DNA of 64,000 nucleotides from JBPRGG01 sp051418075 (GTDB lineage: Bacteria; Bacteroidota; Bacteroidia; Cytophagales; Cyclobacteriaceae), in contig JBPRGG010000089.1 in assembly GCA_051418075.1 (NCBI GenBank), positions 1 through 64,000 on the forward strand. Reading direction: 5' to 3'. Made by a program: the position numbers and the translations under genes. The notes beneath the pieces are model-generated. The model saw only the letters and a list, made by a program, of their open reading frames with translations, was not told the DNA's origin and made no database searches. This document shows positions 9,722 to 17,920 of the stretch, in pieces. Numbering within the stretch: the first letter of the stretch is position 1; each line of letters begins with the position of its first letter.

Positions 9722-10237
9722 ATGAAAAAGAAATCTTTCAGACAATATATGCGCATATGGCACAGGCAAATTGGCTTCTTACTGGTAGGGCTGTTAGTGG
9801 TTTACAGTGTCAGTGGGGTCATTCTTACCTATCGTAATACCAATTTCCTGAAAAAGAAAACCATTAATACCAAAGAACTACAACCGGGGTTATCTTTGAC
9901 TGAATTGGAGGACAATTTAAAAGTGCGTCATTTTGAGGTTGAAAAGGAATCTGAAGGTATCATTTATTTTGCCGGTGGAACCTATGACAAAAACTCCGGT
10001 GTTGCTCAAATAATCAATTATGAAGTACTGCCCTGGCTAAAACCATTGCTGGATCTTCATAAAACTTCCAGTCAGGGAGGGGCACATTATATTACTACTG
10101 CCTTGGGAATTCTGTTACTCTTCATGACCATATCTTCTTTCTGGATGTTTAAGCCGGGCGGTAAACTGTTCAAGCAAGGCATTTACCTGTCGCTGGCAGG
10201 AGTCATTTTGGTGGCTGTTTTAATCTACTTTTTTTAA
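9722..10237 (+). CDS. PepSY-associated membrane protein
   Basis: 171 residues with three hydrophobic helices: about 15-36 (FLLVGLLVVYSVSGVIL), 124-142 and 150-170. The opening RIWHRQIGFLLVG followed by a small extracytoplasmic loop is the signature of PepSY_TM proteins, here in a short form. Longer family members act as inner membrane ferric reductase-like or assembly components next to siderophore receptors. It follows the TonB receptor by 54 bp on the same strand, so the two are probably co-transcribed and work together in metal uptake. Exact biochemical role is not known. Confidence 0.75.
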   Translation: MKKKSFRQYMRIWHRQIGFLLVGLLVVYSVSGVILTYRNTNFLKKKTINTKELQPGLSLTELEDNLKVRHFEVEKESEGIIYFAGGTYDKNSGVAQIINYEVLPWLKPLLDLHKTSSQGGAHYITTALGILLLFMTISSFWMFKPGGKLFKQGIYLSLAGVILVAVLIYFF

Positions 10238-10254
10238 ATTGCAAACTAAAAGTT

Positions 10255-10634
10255 ATGGTTAATAATTTTGAATTTATTATGGCTATATCAATAGCACATT
10301 CACAATTGTTCTATGGCTCAGCCTGGGATGAGAGTGACAGGTGACAATGACTCAAAAGTCAAACCCCGGGCCGTCTTCCTGGATCAGATGGGTGTAAATG
10401 AAAACATATAGGTAAATATGTTGATGCAGCCAAAATTACCCGCAAGGGAATGTCATTCGGGTTTATTGAATCAGATTACCGGTCAGATTTACAGTATTTT
10501 AATAGATGCATATCTTTCCGAAAAAATGAAAATAGGGTAGTAGCTCATGAAATGATCCACGTGAAGGAATTTGCAAAAAAATGATCGCATCACAACATGA
10601 TAATGGTTTGGCCATTGCATTCAAAAATGATTAA
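10255..10634 (+). pseudogene. decayed zincin paralogue (related to the gene at 6456)
   Basis: An ATG at 10255 opens a 29-codon signal-peptide-like start that ends in TGA at 10342. After further breaks, a second frame reads RVVAHEMIHVKEFAKK and then stops within a run of seven A residues. The next frame continues with IASQHDNGLAIAFKND to a TAA at 10632. The HEMIHVKEFAK segment closely matches HEMVHVKQFAK of the intact protein at 6456. At least two disruptions make this a pseudogene. It begins 17 bp after the PepSY gene. Confidence 0.65.
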
Positions 10635-10873
10635 AAATGTAGTTGTTCCTGGACCTGATAACATTTTTATCTGATTTCTGGCTTGACTGGCTGAATAATC
10701 TTGAATTTTCTCATAAAATTTGGTTTGTTGTGGGGCTGACCAAAATTCATTTATCTTTTAATCCTAAAATAAAACTATAACCGTTATAGATAAATTATAG
10801 AACAAATGATCCCGGGAAACAGTTAATTGTAAGTCAATAAATTAAATTTGGCACTTTACTTAAAAATATTTAC

Positions 10874-11974
10874 ATGCCAATATACATGGATCGTCATGAT
10901 GTTTCGGATTTTGTAAACGCTGAATATGTAGCACAACTGCATAAAGAAGATTTGAAAATTCAAGATCAATTTAATTGTCGTGGCTTAACTTATTGGTATG
11001 ATGATCTTAAAAAGATTGCCTTTTGTTTAGTAGAAGCTCCCAATAAAGATGCAATTCATAATATGCATAATCATGCTCATGGAAAAGTGCCGAATCTTAT
11101 CATAGAGGTAGATGAAAAGATTGTAGAATCTTTTCTGGGACGAATAGAAGATCCGGAAAAACCATCTTCTACAGATTTGCATATAATTAATGACCCGGCT
11201 CAGCGCACATTGATGGCTGTCCGGTATAAAACTATCACACTTAATGGAACTCGTTATTCCCAAACAGGAGAAAACAACCAACATGTGATACGTAGTATTG
11301 GAAATTTACTTAAGCAGTTTGAGGGAAGGCTTACCAAACATGACGATGGTTATCTCTTAATCTCGTTTAAATCTGCTTACAAAGCGGTATTGTGTGGTTT
11401 GGAACTTGAAGACCACTTTTCGGAAACAATTGCAGACTTAAATAATTTAAATATTCACATCAATGTTGGCTTAGCTACAGGAATGCCTGTTGTCGGGAAC
11501 AAAACATTTTTTGAGGATACAATTAAAATGGCCCATCGGCTTTGTTTTATTGATAAATCCAATATCAATATGACCACAGAGGTATACAATTTGATTATTT
11601 CAGAAAACTTTAATGAATCTTTCGATAAGTCAAGAATTTACGCATTACCTGTTCCTGAAGAAGACTATTTAATTGCTCTATTCGATTTTATCGATAATGA
11701 ATGGCATCATGATACTTTACAAGTCGAAGATTTCGAAAAGCCTTTAGGAATGAGCAGGACGCAGGTTTACCGAAAAGTATTGTTCCTGACAGGAAAATCG
11801 CCCAATAATTTTCTTAAAGAATATCGTCTGAACAGGGCATTGAGTATGTTGAATAAAAAAATGCATAACATTTCGGAAATAGCTTATGAAACGGGTTTTA
11901 ACAGTCAATCTTATTTTTCTAAGTGTTTTCAGCGTAAGTTTGGCATAATGCCCTCTGAATATATTAAATCATAA
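10874..11974 (+). CDS. three-domain regulator: SCO4226-like (DUF4242) + cyclase-like + AraC HTH
   Basis: 366 residues, no membrane segments. Residues 1-85 match the DUF4242/SCO4226 nickel-binding family (MPIYMDRHDV, YWYDDLKKIAFCLVEAP, NMHNHAHG). Residues about 115-250 resemble a class III nucleotidyl cyclase fold (KQFEGRLTKHDDGYLLISF, INVGLATGMPV, IKMAHRLCF). One Asp of the metal pair is present in DDG, but the N-terminal FxDI-like site reads VRYKTI, so catalysis is doubtful. Residues 260-366 are an AraC-type double HTH ending FGIMPSEYIKS. The family layout suggests a ligand- or metal-sensing transcription factor. A truncated haemoglobin and a cupin follow at 12386 and 12800 on the same strand. 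Confidence 0.8.
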   Translation: MPIYMDRHDVSDFVNAEYVAQLHKEDLKIQDQFNCRGLTYWYDDLKKIAFCLVEAPNKDAIHNMHNHAHGKVPNLIIEVDEKIVESFLGRIEDPEKPSSTDLHIINDPAQRTLMAVRYKTITLNGTRYSQTGENNQHVIRSIGNLLKQFEGRLTKHDDGYLLISFKSAYKAVLCGLELEDHFSETIADLNNLNIHINVGLATGMPVVGNKTFFEDTIKMAHRLCFIDKSNINMTTEVYNLIISENFNESFDKSRIYALPVPEEDYLIALFDFIDNEWHHDTLQVEDFEKPLGMSRTQVYRKVLFLTGKSPNNFLKEYRLNRALSMLNKKMHNISEIAYETGFNSQSYFSKCFQRKFGIMPSEYIKS

Positions 11975-12385
11975 ACTTTCAGATTTCTTCATTTATTCTG
12001 GCTGTCATTAATATTCCCATTTCCAGGTAAAAAACAGTTGGATAATGACATTATTTGAAGGACGACCGACGAGGCCTCTGCCTTCACAAGCAGGTGTTTC
12101 TTAAGAGAAAAAAAGCATTCCCATCCCTACAGGAAAAAAGATCAAGTAAGGTAGAAACAACTGCAGAAAGCTAAAACAACCTTAGTAACCTGACTACTAT
12201 ATATAAATCAATCAGTTCAAAATGGTATTCATAAATTCTTTAACCCAAAAGTTCTTATAAAAAACCTAAACGTGCCCTCTCTCATGCTATGATTAACCTA
12301 TTTTTGATATAAATAATTAATTGAAAGTTCGAATCATGACACCCTTAATTTCAATCAATAATATTAATAACTTAAACAACATATC
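11975..12385. other. intergenic gap with one locally GC-richer patch
   Basis: 411 bases between the regulator and the haemoglobin gene. A stretch around 12058-12110 is visibly richer in G and C than its surroundings, but none of its frames gives a recognisable protein and I see no clear hairpin. The rest is AT-rich. It likely contains the promoter of the globin-cupin pair, a natural target for the upstream AraC-type regulator; no operator could be identified. Confidence 0.4.
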
Positions 12386-12784
12386 ATGGAACAAACTTTA
12401 GAACTTGCAAAACCATTAACCCTTTATGAAAGACTTGGGAAAGTTGAAGGGATTACTTTGATAGTAGACGATGTAGTAGAAGCCCACATGAACAATCCAC
12501 TAATCAAAGACATTTTTATGCCTTTCAAACAACAACCTGAGCGTTTGGCATCTATTCGACAGCACACAATAGATTTCTTTTCTGCCGGAAGTGGAGGCCC
12601 TGTGGAATATAAAGGACGTGATATGCCAACAACACACAAGGGTATGAACATTAATGCACTACAATATATGTGCGTTATGGAAGATATTTTAAATGTTTTA
12701 GAAGAACATGAAATTGATGAAAAATCAAAAAAAGATGTTTTGGCTATCCTTTGGTCACTGAAAAATGTAATAATGAATAAATAA
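12386..12784 (+). CDS. truncated haemoglobin (group 1-like)
   Basis: 132 residues with the truncated-globin pattern: LYERLGKVEGITLIVDDVV at the start, PERLASIRQHTIDFFSAGSGGP in the middle and the proximal haem ligand His in PTTHKGMNIN at about residue 92. Group 1 truncated haemoglobins bind O2, NO or CO and often detoxify NO or sense gases. It lies 411 bp after the three-domain regulator and 15 bp before the cupin gene, so globin and cupin are likely co-transcribed. An N-terminal extension of about ten residues precedes the globin core. Subgroup assignment is by pattern only. Confidence 0.88.
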   Translation: MEQTLELAKPLTLYERLGKVEGITLIVDDVVEAHMNNPLIKDIFMPFKQQPERLASIRQHTIDFFSAGSGGPVEYKGRDMPTTHKGMNINALQYMCVMEDILNVLEEHEIDEKSKKDVLAILWSLKNVIMNK

Positions 12785-12799
12785 ATATGGAGGTTAATC

Positions 12800-13186
12800 A
12801 TGAAAATCGCAAAAGAAAATATTGAAGTAAAGATGGAAATTCCCGGAGCTACAATTCGTCAGATGACAAATTTTGGTGATGCATCTGGGTTAGGAAAAAT
12901 AAGCAGTGAATATTTCAGCCTTGCCGCAGGAGTAGATACCACACTACTATTTATAGGGCTTGAAGGTGATTTATGCCAATGCCCACACTGGGGATATGTT
13001 CTGAAAGGTAAGCTTACCACAACTAATGCTGAGGGTGTTCAGGAAACAGTAAACGAAAATGATATGTTTTATTGGCCTGCAGGTCATAATGTAAAGGTGG
13101 ATATTGATGCTGAAATCATCATGTTCAGTCCACAACATGAACATACTCATGTTATTAATCATATGATTGAGAAGACGAAAAGTTAG
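12800..13186 (+). CDS. cupin-domain protein
   Basis: 128 residues forming a single small beta-barrel: CPHWGYVLKGKL supplies a likely metal-binding His and the G(x)nG turn of a cupin, and NENDMFYWPAGHNV the second motif with another His. Cys residues in DLCQCPHW next to the metal site are unusual and could bind metal. A strong Shine-Dalgarno (GGAGGT at 12790-12795) precedes the ATG, rare in this window and consistent with high translation. It follows the globin gene by 15 bp. Function beyond the fold is unknown; a redox, gas or small-molecule role with the globin is inferred. Confidence 0.75.
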   Translation: MKIAKENIEVKMEIPGATIRQMTNFGDASGLGKISSEYFSLAAGVDTTLLFIGLEGDLCQCPHWGYVLKGKLTTTNAEGVQETVNENDMFYWPAGHNVKVDIDAEIIMFSPQHEHTHVINHMIEKTKS

Positions 13187-13516
13187 CGTTCCTGAAACAA
13201 CAGTTTATCATGTATTTAATAATCAATAATCATATTCAAAAAGAAAGATTCATTTAAAAAACGGTGCGTTTTTAATTTTGGAGGTTGAGCAATAAGTCTG
13301 GAATAGGTTATTCATACTTTTGATCAACTTTTTTTGCATTTATCCATTCTTAATTCCTCTGGTTTCTATAGCTTGCCATATGGCCTACCATGAGTCAAAA
13401 TCATAAATTTTAAATGCGATTAAACACATAAATGATTTAAAAAAAATTTCATCAACTGCTCTCCTGATTGAATGCTTTTTATTAAATTAGTTCGAGAACC
13501 CAAAACAGGTATAGCA
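13187..13516. other. intergenic gap with a weak hairpin
   Basis: 330 bases from the cupin stop to the oxidoreductase ATG. At 13254-13275 a short inverted repeat (AAAAACG, loop GTG, CGTTTTT) could form a hairpin and might end the globin-cupin transcript, but there is no separate T-run. Nothing else recognisable. Confidence 0.35.
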
Positions 13517-14887
13517 ATGAAAAATCCCTATCAGACATCCCTATCCCGCCGTGAATTCTTAAAAAATACCGGAAAAATCACCGTTACCTCAGCCCTTACT
13601 GCTGGATTAGCCCCGAATGTTTATCCTTTTGAAAACAACACGATCAGGATAGCGCTGGTGGGTTGTGGTGGCAGGGGCTCAGGGGCAGCATCTAATGCCC
13701 TATCCGTAAAAAATGGCCCGGTCAAACTTGTTGCCATGGCTGATATATTCCAGGACCGACTGGATAGTAGCTATAAAAACCTCCTAAAAATTCATCCTGA
13801 ACAGCTGGAAGTGCCAGAGGAACAAAAGTTTATTGGCTTTGATGGCTATAAGCATGCCATGGACTGTCTCAGCCCGGGTGATGTAGTAATTTTAGCCACT
13901 CCTCCAGCATTCCGATGGGTACATTTTAAATATGCAATAGAAAAAGATTTAAATGTATTCATGGAAAAACCTGTGACCGTGGACGGACCTACCACTAAAC
14001 GGTTCCTGCAATTGGCAGAAGCATCCGAACAGAAAAATCTCAAAGTAGGTGTTGGCTTAATGTGCCGCCATTGTGAAGCCCGAAATGAACTATACAATCA
14101 TATCCAGGATGGCCTGATTGGCGATATTGTAACCTTGAGGGCCTACCGGATGCATGGTCCGGTGGTTTATTTTTTATCTGATCCCCGGCCGGATGATATC
14201 AGTCCGTTACTATACCAGGTAAAGCGATTTCACAGTTTTTTATGGGCCAGCGGAGGCGCTTTTAATGATTTTTATATTCATCATATCGATGAATGCTGCT
14301 GGATGAAAGATGCCTGGCCTGTCAAAGCCCAGGCGTTGGGAGGAAGACATTACCGGGGTAATTCCATTGATCAGAATTTCGATAATTATTCGGTAGAATA
14401 TACTTTCGCCGACGGCTCCAGATTTTTACTTTATGGCAGATGCATAAAAGGCTGTCATGATGAATTCGCCAGTTATGCTCATGGCACAAAAGGGTCGGCA
14501 GTAATCTCCCAGGCCGGTCATGCTCCGGCCAGATGTCGTGTTTATAAAGGTCAGGATTTAACTAACAAAAATGACCTAATCTGGTCTTTTGACCGGGAAG
14601 AGCCTAATCCCTACCAGTTGGAGTGGGATCACCTGATCCAGGCTATCCGTGAAGATAAACCATTTAATGAAGCTAAACGTGGAGCTGAAGTGAGCCTGGT
14701 ATCATCAATGGGAAGAATGGCCGCGCACACCGGACGCGTGATCACTTTTGAAGAAATGCTAAATTGCGAACATGAACTGGCTCCGGGTATTGATCAGTTA
14801 TCAATGGATTCTGCCGCACCCTTACCAGAGGGGCCTGATAAAAAATATCCTGTACCTCAGCCAGGTAATGGTAAGTTTGAATATTGA
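13517..14887 (+). CDS. Gfo/Idh/MocA-family oxidoreductase, Tat-like signal
   Basis: 456 residues from ATG at 13517. An upstream ATG at 13472 only adds 15 residues before the export signal and is less likely. The protein starts with a twin-arginine-like motif, SRREFLK, followed by a hydrophobic stretch, so it is probably exported. The Rossmann site is ALVGCGGRGSG, and the conserved MEKPVTVD carries the family Lys of EKP. Family members oxidise, reduce or hydrolyse sugars with bound NAD(P). It is the only plus-strand gene at this edge of the PUL and converges on the nucleoside-hydrolase-like gene at 14917. Confidence 0.88.
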   Translation: MKNPYQTSLSRREFLKNTGKITVTSALTAGLAPNVYPFENNTIRIALVGCGGRGSGAASNALSVKNGPVKLVAMADIFQDRLDSSYKNLLKIHPEQLEVPEEQKFIGFDGYKHAMDCLSPGDVVILATPPAFRWVHFKYAIEKDLNVFMEKPVTVDGPTTKRFLQLAEASEQKNLKVGVGLMCRHCEARNELYNHIQDGLIGDIVTLRAYRMHGPVVYFLSDPRPDDISPLLYQVKRFHSFLWASGGAFNDFYIHHIDECCWMKDAWPVKAQALGGRHYRGNSIDQNFDNYSVEYTFADGSRFLLYGRCIKGCHDEFASYAHGTKGSAVISQAGHAPARCRVYKGQDLTNKNDLIWSFDREEPNPYQLEWDHLIQAIREDKPFNEAKRGAEVSLVSSMGRMAAHTGRVITFEEMLNCEHELAPGIDQLSMDSAAPLPEGPDKKYPVPQPGNGKFEY

Positions 14888-14916
14888 ATGAATAATTAAT
14901 ATAATTTAAGGTCGGG

Positions 14917-15948
14917 TTATTTGGCCATTTTGGCTTTAACCTGCTGCATCATCAAGTCATCAAATACCTCAGCCACACGGGCCGGATCTATGTCCGGCTT
15001 TAATTGATCAACCAGCTGGTGTCTGATATCATCCGGCTGAAGCCGCCAGATCAGTGTGCCATCATCAAAAATGTGATTGTAACCCTGCGTTTGTAATTGA
15101 AAATATTCTTCCCAACCTCTTACCGACACATAGACAGCAATTAAATCAGCGCTATGGTGCCAATCTCGCCATCCTTTCAGGTATATTTCATAAGCCATTG
15201 AAACAGGATTGGAGCTGGGGCTAAAATCAAACGATTGCCTGCCTGTTTGAATACTGTGGGAGAAATCCCCACCTCCGGTAAAAATTATTCTTGTAGGCCA
15301 TTCCTGACTTACCCATTGCACTGAAGCCGGATCTGGTTTGAAGTTTCCCCATTTAGACGGATCCTGTTGATAGGGATACCTGCCCCCCATACAGACCAGA
15401 TGTTTTACTTTTTGCCTGACTAATTCCTTTCCAGTAAGTGGGCTGATTTGATCAGCCGGACTCTTCAGTAAATAGGCCAAATTTGTTAGATAACCAACTG
15501 TAACAATAATTACACTTTGATCAGGCTGCTTGCTTAATATTTTCCTGTATTCCTCAATCGCATCAGGAGCTGTTTCTCCCAGTCCGATATCCTGGGGAAA
15601 TTCATCCGAAATGATCCTGGCATATTTGGAATTTCGATAAACGCCAAATGTTTTTACAGTGCCGATGGGAATATCCGGGCGACCAAAATAAGTATTAACG
15701 GCATCTACAGTTGGTACTGACCATGGGTTCAAACTACAAACCATAGTTCCCAATATTTCTGCTTCTCCCAACTCAGCCAGGCTGTGCAACATAGCCAGGG
15801 CTCCAACATCATCACAATCTGATTCCATATCTGTATCAAATATAATTTTCACGGGTTGGGAGACAGTGATCCGTGGAATCATCAGGATCAAGAGACCAAT
15901 AATTACCAATAATCCTCGTGATGAATTTTCTGTTTTTTCTACTCTCAT
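14917..15948 (-). CDS. secreted nucleoside hydrolase-like protein
   Basis: 343 residues with an N-terminal signal or anchor (about 12-30). The metal site DTDMESDCDDVGAL resembles the DTDPGxDD site of inosine-uridine nucleoside hydrolases, with two extra residues between the Asp groups as in the DTDMGNDxDD subgroup common in PULs. IIVTVGYLTNLAYLL is the second conserved strand. The family hydrolyses N-glycosidic bonds using Ca2+, and subgroup members in PULs may act on other glycosides. It is at the 3' end of the minus-strand PUL, after the sulfatase at 16135 with a gap of 186 bp. Confidence 0.75.
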   Translation of the reverse strand: MRVEKTENSSRGLLVIIGLLILMIPRITVSQPVKIIFDTDMESDCDDVGALAMLHSLAELGEAEILGTMVCSLNPWSVPTVDAVNTYFGRPDIPIGTVKTFGVYRNSKYARIISDEFPQDIGLGETAPDAIEEYRKILSKQPDQSVIIVTVGYLTNLAYLLKSPADQISPLTGKELVRQKVKHLVCMGGRYPYQQDPSKWGNFKPDPASVQWVSQEWPTRIIFTGGGDFSHSIQTGRQSFDFSPSSNPVSMAYEIYLKGWRDWHHSADLIAVYVSVRGWEEYFQLQTQGYNHIFDDGTLIWRLQPDDIRHQLVDQLKPDIDPARVAEVFDDLMMQQVKAKMAK

Positions 15949-16134
15949 AAAGAATAACTAATCAAATACTAAACTTCAGAGCAATATATCAACTAATTAT
16001 AATTAAGCTCCTTCATATGTGCTAATTCCCGATAAAATTAGTAATTATCAGCAGATTCCAAAGGCTGAATCCTGAAGATTTGTTAATACATCCAAACCAG
16101 TTGTTTGATCAGCTGCTAATGAAATCTGCTAAAA

Positions 16135-17721
16135 TTACCTGACCGAAATTTGATGCGTCTTCAGATAAGCCTTTCTTTGCCGGTTAACCTCTGCCGCATA
16201 TTTTTTCACTTTACCCCTCAACTCATTGAGCAATTTTGAGTTATTATATTCGGCTGCCAGGTTAAACTTTTCCTCAGGGTCATCATTCAGGTTGAATAGT
16301 TGTTCAAAATCAGGCTCCTTCCCTCTGAAATCCAGGTCTTTTTCAGTATAATGCGCTACGCCATCAAACATTCGTACATACTTCCATGGACCTTTCCTGA
16401 TACCTTCACAAAACGGATTATCCCTTAGTGTAAATAAGCTCTCCAGGAATAGCTCATCCCGCCATTGCGTTTGTTCACCTTTTATCAAAGGTATCAGGCT
16501 GCTTCCACTCATTTCTGCAGGAGGATTTATGCCGGCATAATCCAGGATGGTTACCGGTATATCCAGGCTCGAAACCAGTTGGTCCAGGGTTTTTCCTCTT
16601 TCATTTTCCGGAATTCGGGGATCATAAATAAAACAGGGTATTTTGGCAGTCAGATCATACAATAAGGCCTTACCTCCCATACCATATTCTCCCATTAAAA
16701 GACCATGATCACTGCCAAAAATTATGATGGTATTATCCAGTAGACTCCTTTGTTTAAGCTCATCCATCAATTGACCAATAACCTCATCCAAACCAGTAAT
16801 AAGCTGAAAGTATCGAACGTGATGTTCTTGTGATGTTTCAGGATGATAAGCATAGGTATAAGTTTGATTTCTTCTGCCTTTATCCTGATCCAGTATGCTT
16901 TGGGGAATAAACCGGTAGGGATCAGTTCCTACTTCTTCCGGGATGTTTAAGTCAGTGTTGCGATAAAGGGCATCATAAATGGGATGTCCTTTTAGTTTGG
17001 GGTTTTCATTAGCCGGCCTGATCATTTCATGCCATTCAGGATAGTCTGCATACATACTGGTAGCCTGACTGCCATGAGGCACATTGAAACTGACTGAAAG
17101 ACAAAAAGGTCCTTTATCGACGGCTGAATTAAGAAAATCATTCATAGCCTCCCCCATGATGGGGGTGATGATATCATGCTTGGCCTGATGGTAAGGGTTA
17201 CAACTGAAATTGTCATAATCTTTTGGAAAGAATTTGGTCCAGCCATCGTGACCATACCAGTAATCAAATTTCCCGGCTGCCTTCCCCCTGAAAGAATAAT
17301 ATTCCACCCCAAATTTGCCAATGAATCCTGTATAATAGCCATTCTTTTGCAAGAGAGCCGGATAAGTTTTATCCCACTGTGCTTCTGTCAGCTGATATGA
17401 TGAAGAAAAACCCACCCCGTGTATTCTTTCGGGCATACCAGTAAATAATGAAACCCGGCTGGGTGCACAAACCGGTTCGGCAATATAGGTATTTGAAAAC
17501 CTGACGCTTTGACTGATCAGTTTATCAAAATTAGGTGTTTTTACCTGTGAATGACCCATGATACCAAACATATTATCCCGCAGATCATCAGCCAGCAGGA
17601 AAATGATATTGGGCTTTTTCTCTTTCACCTTAGGTGGTTCAGCACGCAAAGGATCAAATGATGCTGATAAAAGTATAATCAAGAAACATCCAGCTGGATA
17701 AAAGTTAATTTTTTTGCTCAT
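16135..17721 (-). CDS. secreted formylglycine-dependent sulfatase (sulfatase 1)
   Basis: 528 residues from ATG at 17721; a TTG one codon upstream is unlikely. Signal peptide at 1-28. The N-terminal metal site NIIFLLADDLRDN and the sulfatase signature EPVCAPSRVSLFTG are intact; Cys85 would become formylglycine. Later landmarks are NVPHGSQ and IIFGSDHGLLMGEYG. S1-family sulfatases remove sulfate esters from carbohydrates. Bases 17571-17618, coding for the metal site, form one copy of a 48-bp direct repeat whose other copy is at 19745-19792. Its start overlaps the decayed fucosidase tail at 17705-17908. Confidence 0.93.
   Translation of the reverse strand: MSKKINFYPAGCFLIILLSASFDPLRAEPPKVKEKKPNIIFLLADDLRDNMFGIMGHSQVKTPNFDKLISQSVRFSNTYIAEPVCAPSRVSLFTGMPERIHGVGFSSSYQLTEAQWDKTYPALLQKNGYYTGFIGKFGVEYYSFRGKAAGKFDYWYGHDGWTKFFPKDYDNFSCNPYHQAKHDIITPIMGEAMNDFLNSAVDKGPFCLSVSFNVPHGSQATSMYADYPEWHEMIRPANENPKLKGHPIYDALYRNTDLNIPEEVGTDPYRFIPQSILDQDKGRRNQTYTYAYHPETSQEHHVRYFQLITGLDEVIGQLMDELKQRSLLDNTIIIFGSDHGLLMGEYGMGGKALLYDLTAKIPCFIYDPRIPENERGKTLDQLVSSLDIPVTILDYAGINPPAEMSGSSLIPLIKGEQTQWRDELFLESLFTLRDNPFCEGIRKGPWKYVRMFDGVAHYTEKDLDFRGKEPDFEQLFNLNDDPEEKFNLAAEYNNSKLLNELRGKVKKYAAEVNRQRKAYLKTHQISVR
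17571..17618. repeat. 48-bp direct repeat, copy A (inside sulfatase 1)
   Basis: Identical to 19745-19792 except one base (C/T at the seventh position), same orientation. It encodes the KPNIIFLLADDLR metal-site segment of sulfatases. The identity is far higher than the divergence of the sequence on either side, which suggests recent duplication or gene conversion. Confidence 0.9.
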
Positions 17722-17908
17722 CAAAATTTATGTTTTTACTTTGCCAATATTTACCTTTAGAAATTTTATGCTCGAATTTCTCCTGGTCCAATTCAATATG
17801 GATGTCACTAGCCTGGCTCAATTTATTGAAGCCATAAATCAGTTGAACCAGATAAGTATCAGATCGGATCAGCTCCTTGAGTATTTCATCATTTTTATAT
17901 TTTTCCAC
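17705..17908 (-). pseudogene. decayed copy of the C-terminal domain of the GH29 fucosidase at 25386
   Basis: The frame reads YLVQLIYGFNKLSQ and SDIHIELDQEKFEHKIS, closely matching YLIQLVYGSNELSQ and SDIHIELDQEKFKHKIS of the fucosidase. At the DNA level 17732-17870 aligns with 25487-25650 at roughly nine bases in ten by eye, apart from a deletion of about 25 bases. The upstream catalytic part and the end of the domain are missing, so this is a remnant. It overlaps the start of sulfatase 1 and lies 12 bp after the stop of sulfatase 2. Confidence 0.8.
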
Positions 17909-17920
17909 CAGATGTCTTCT

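Noticed and set aside
12050..12115. GC-richer patch that might be a gene or hairpin
   Set aside because: No frame gives recognisable protein and no arms of more than a few bases pair; left as a gap note.
12424..12801. 125-codon minus-strand frame over the globin gene
   Set aside because: Antisense to a clear truncated haemoglobin with its proximal His; the Ser/Cys-rich peptide is a shadow.
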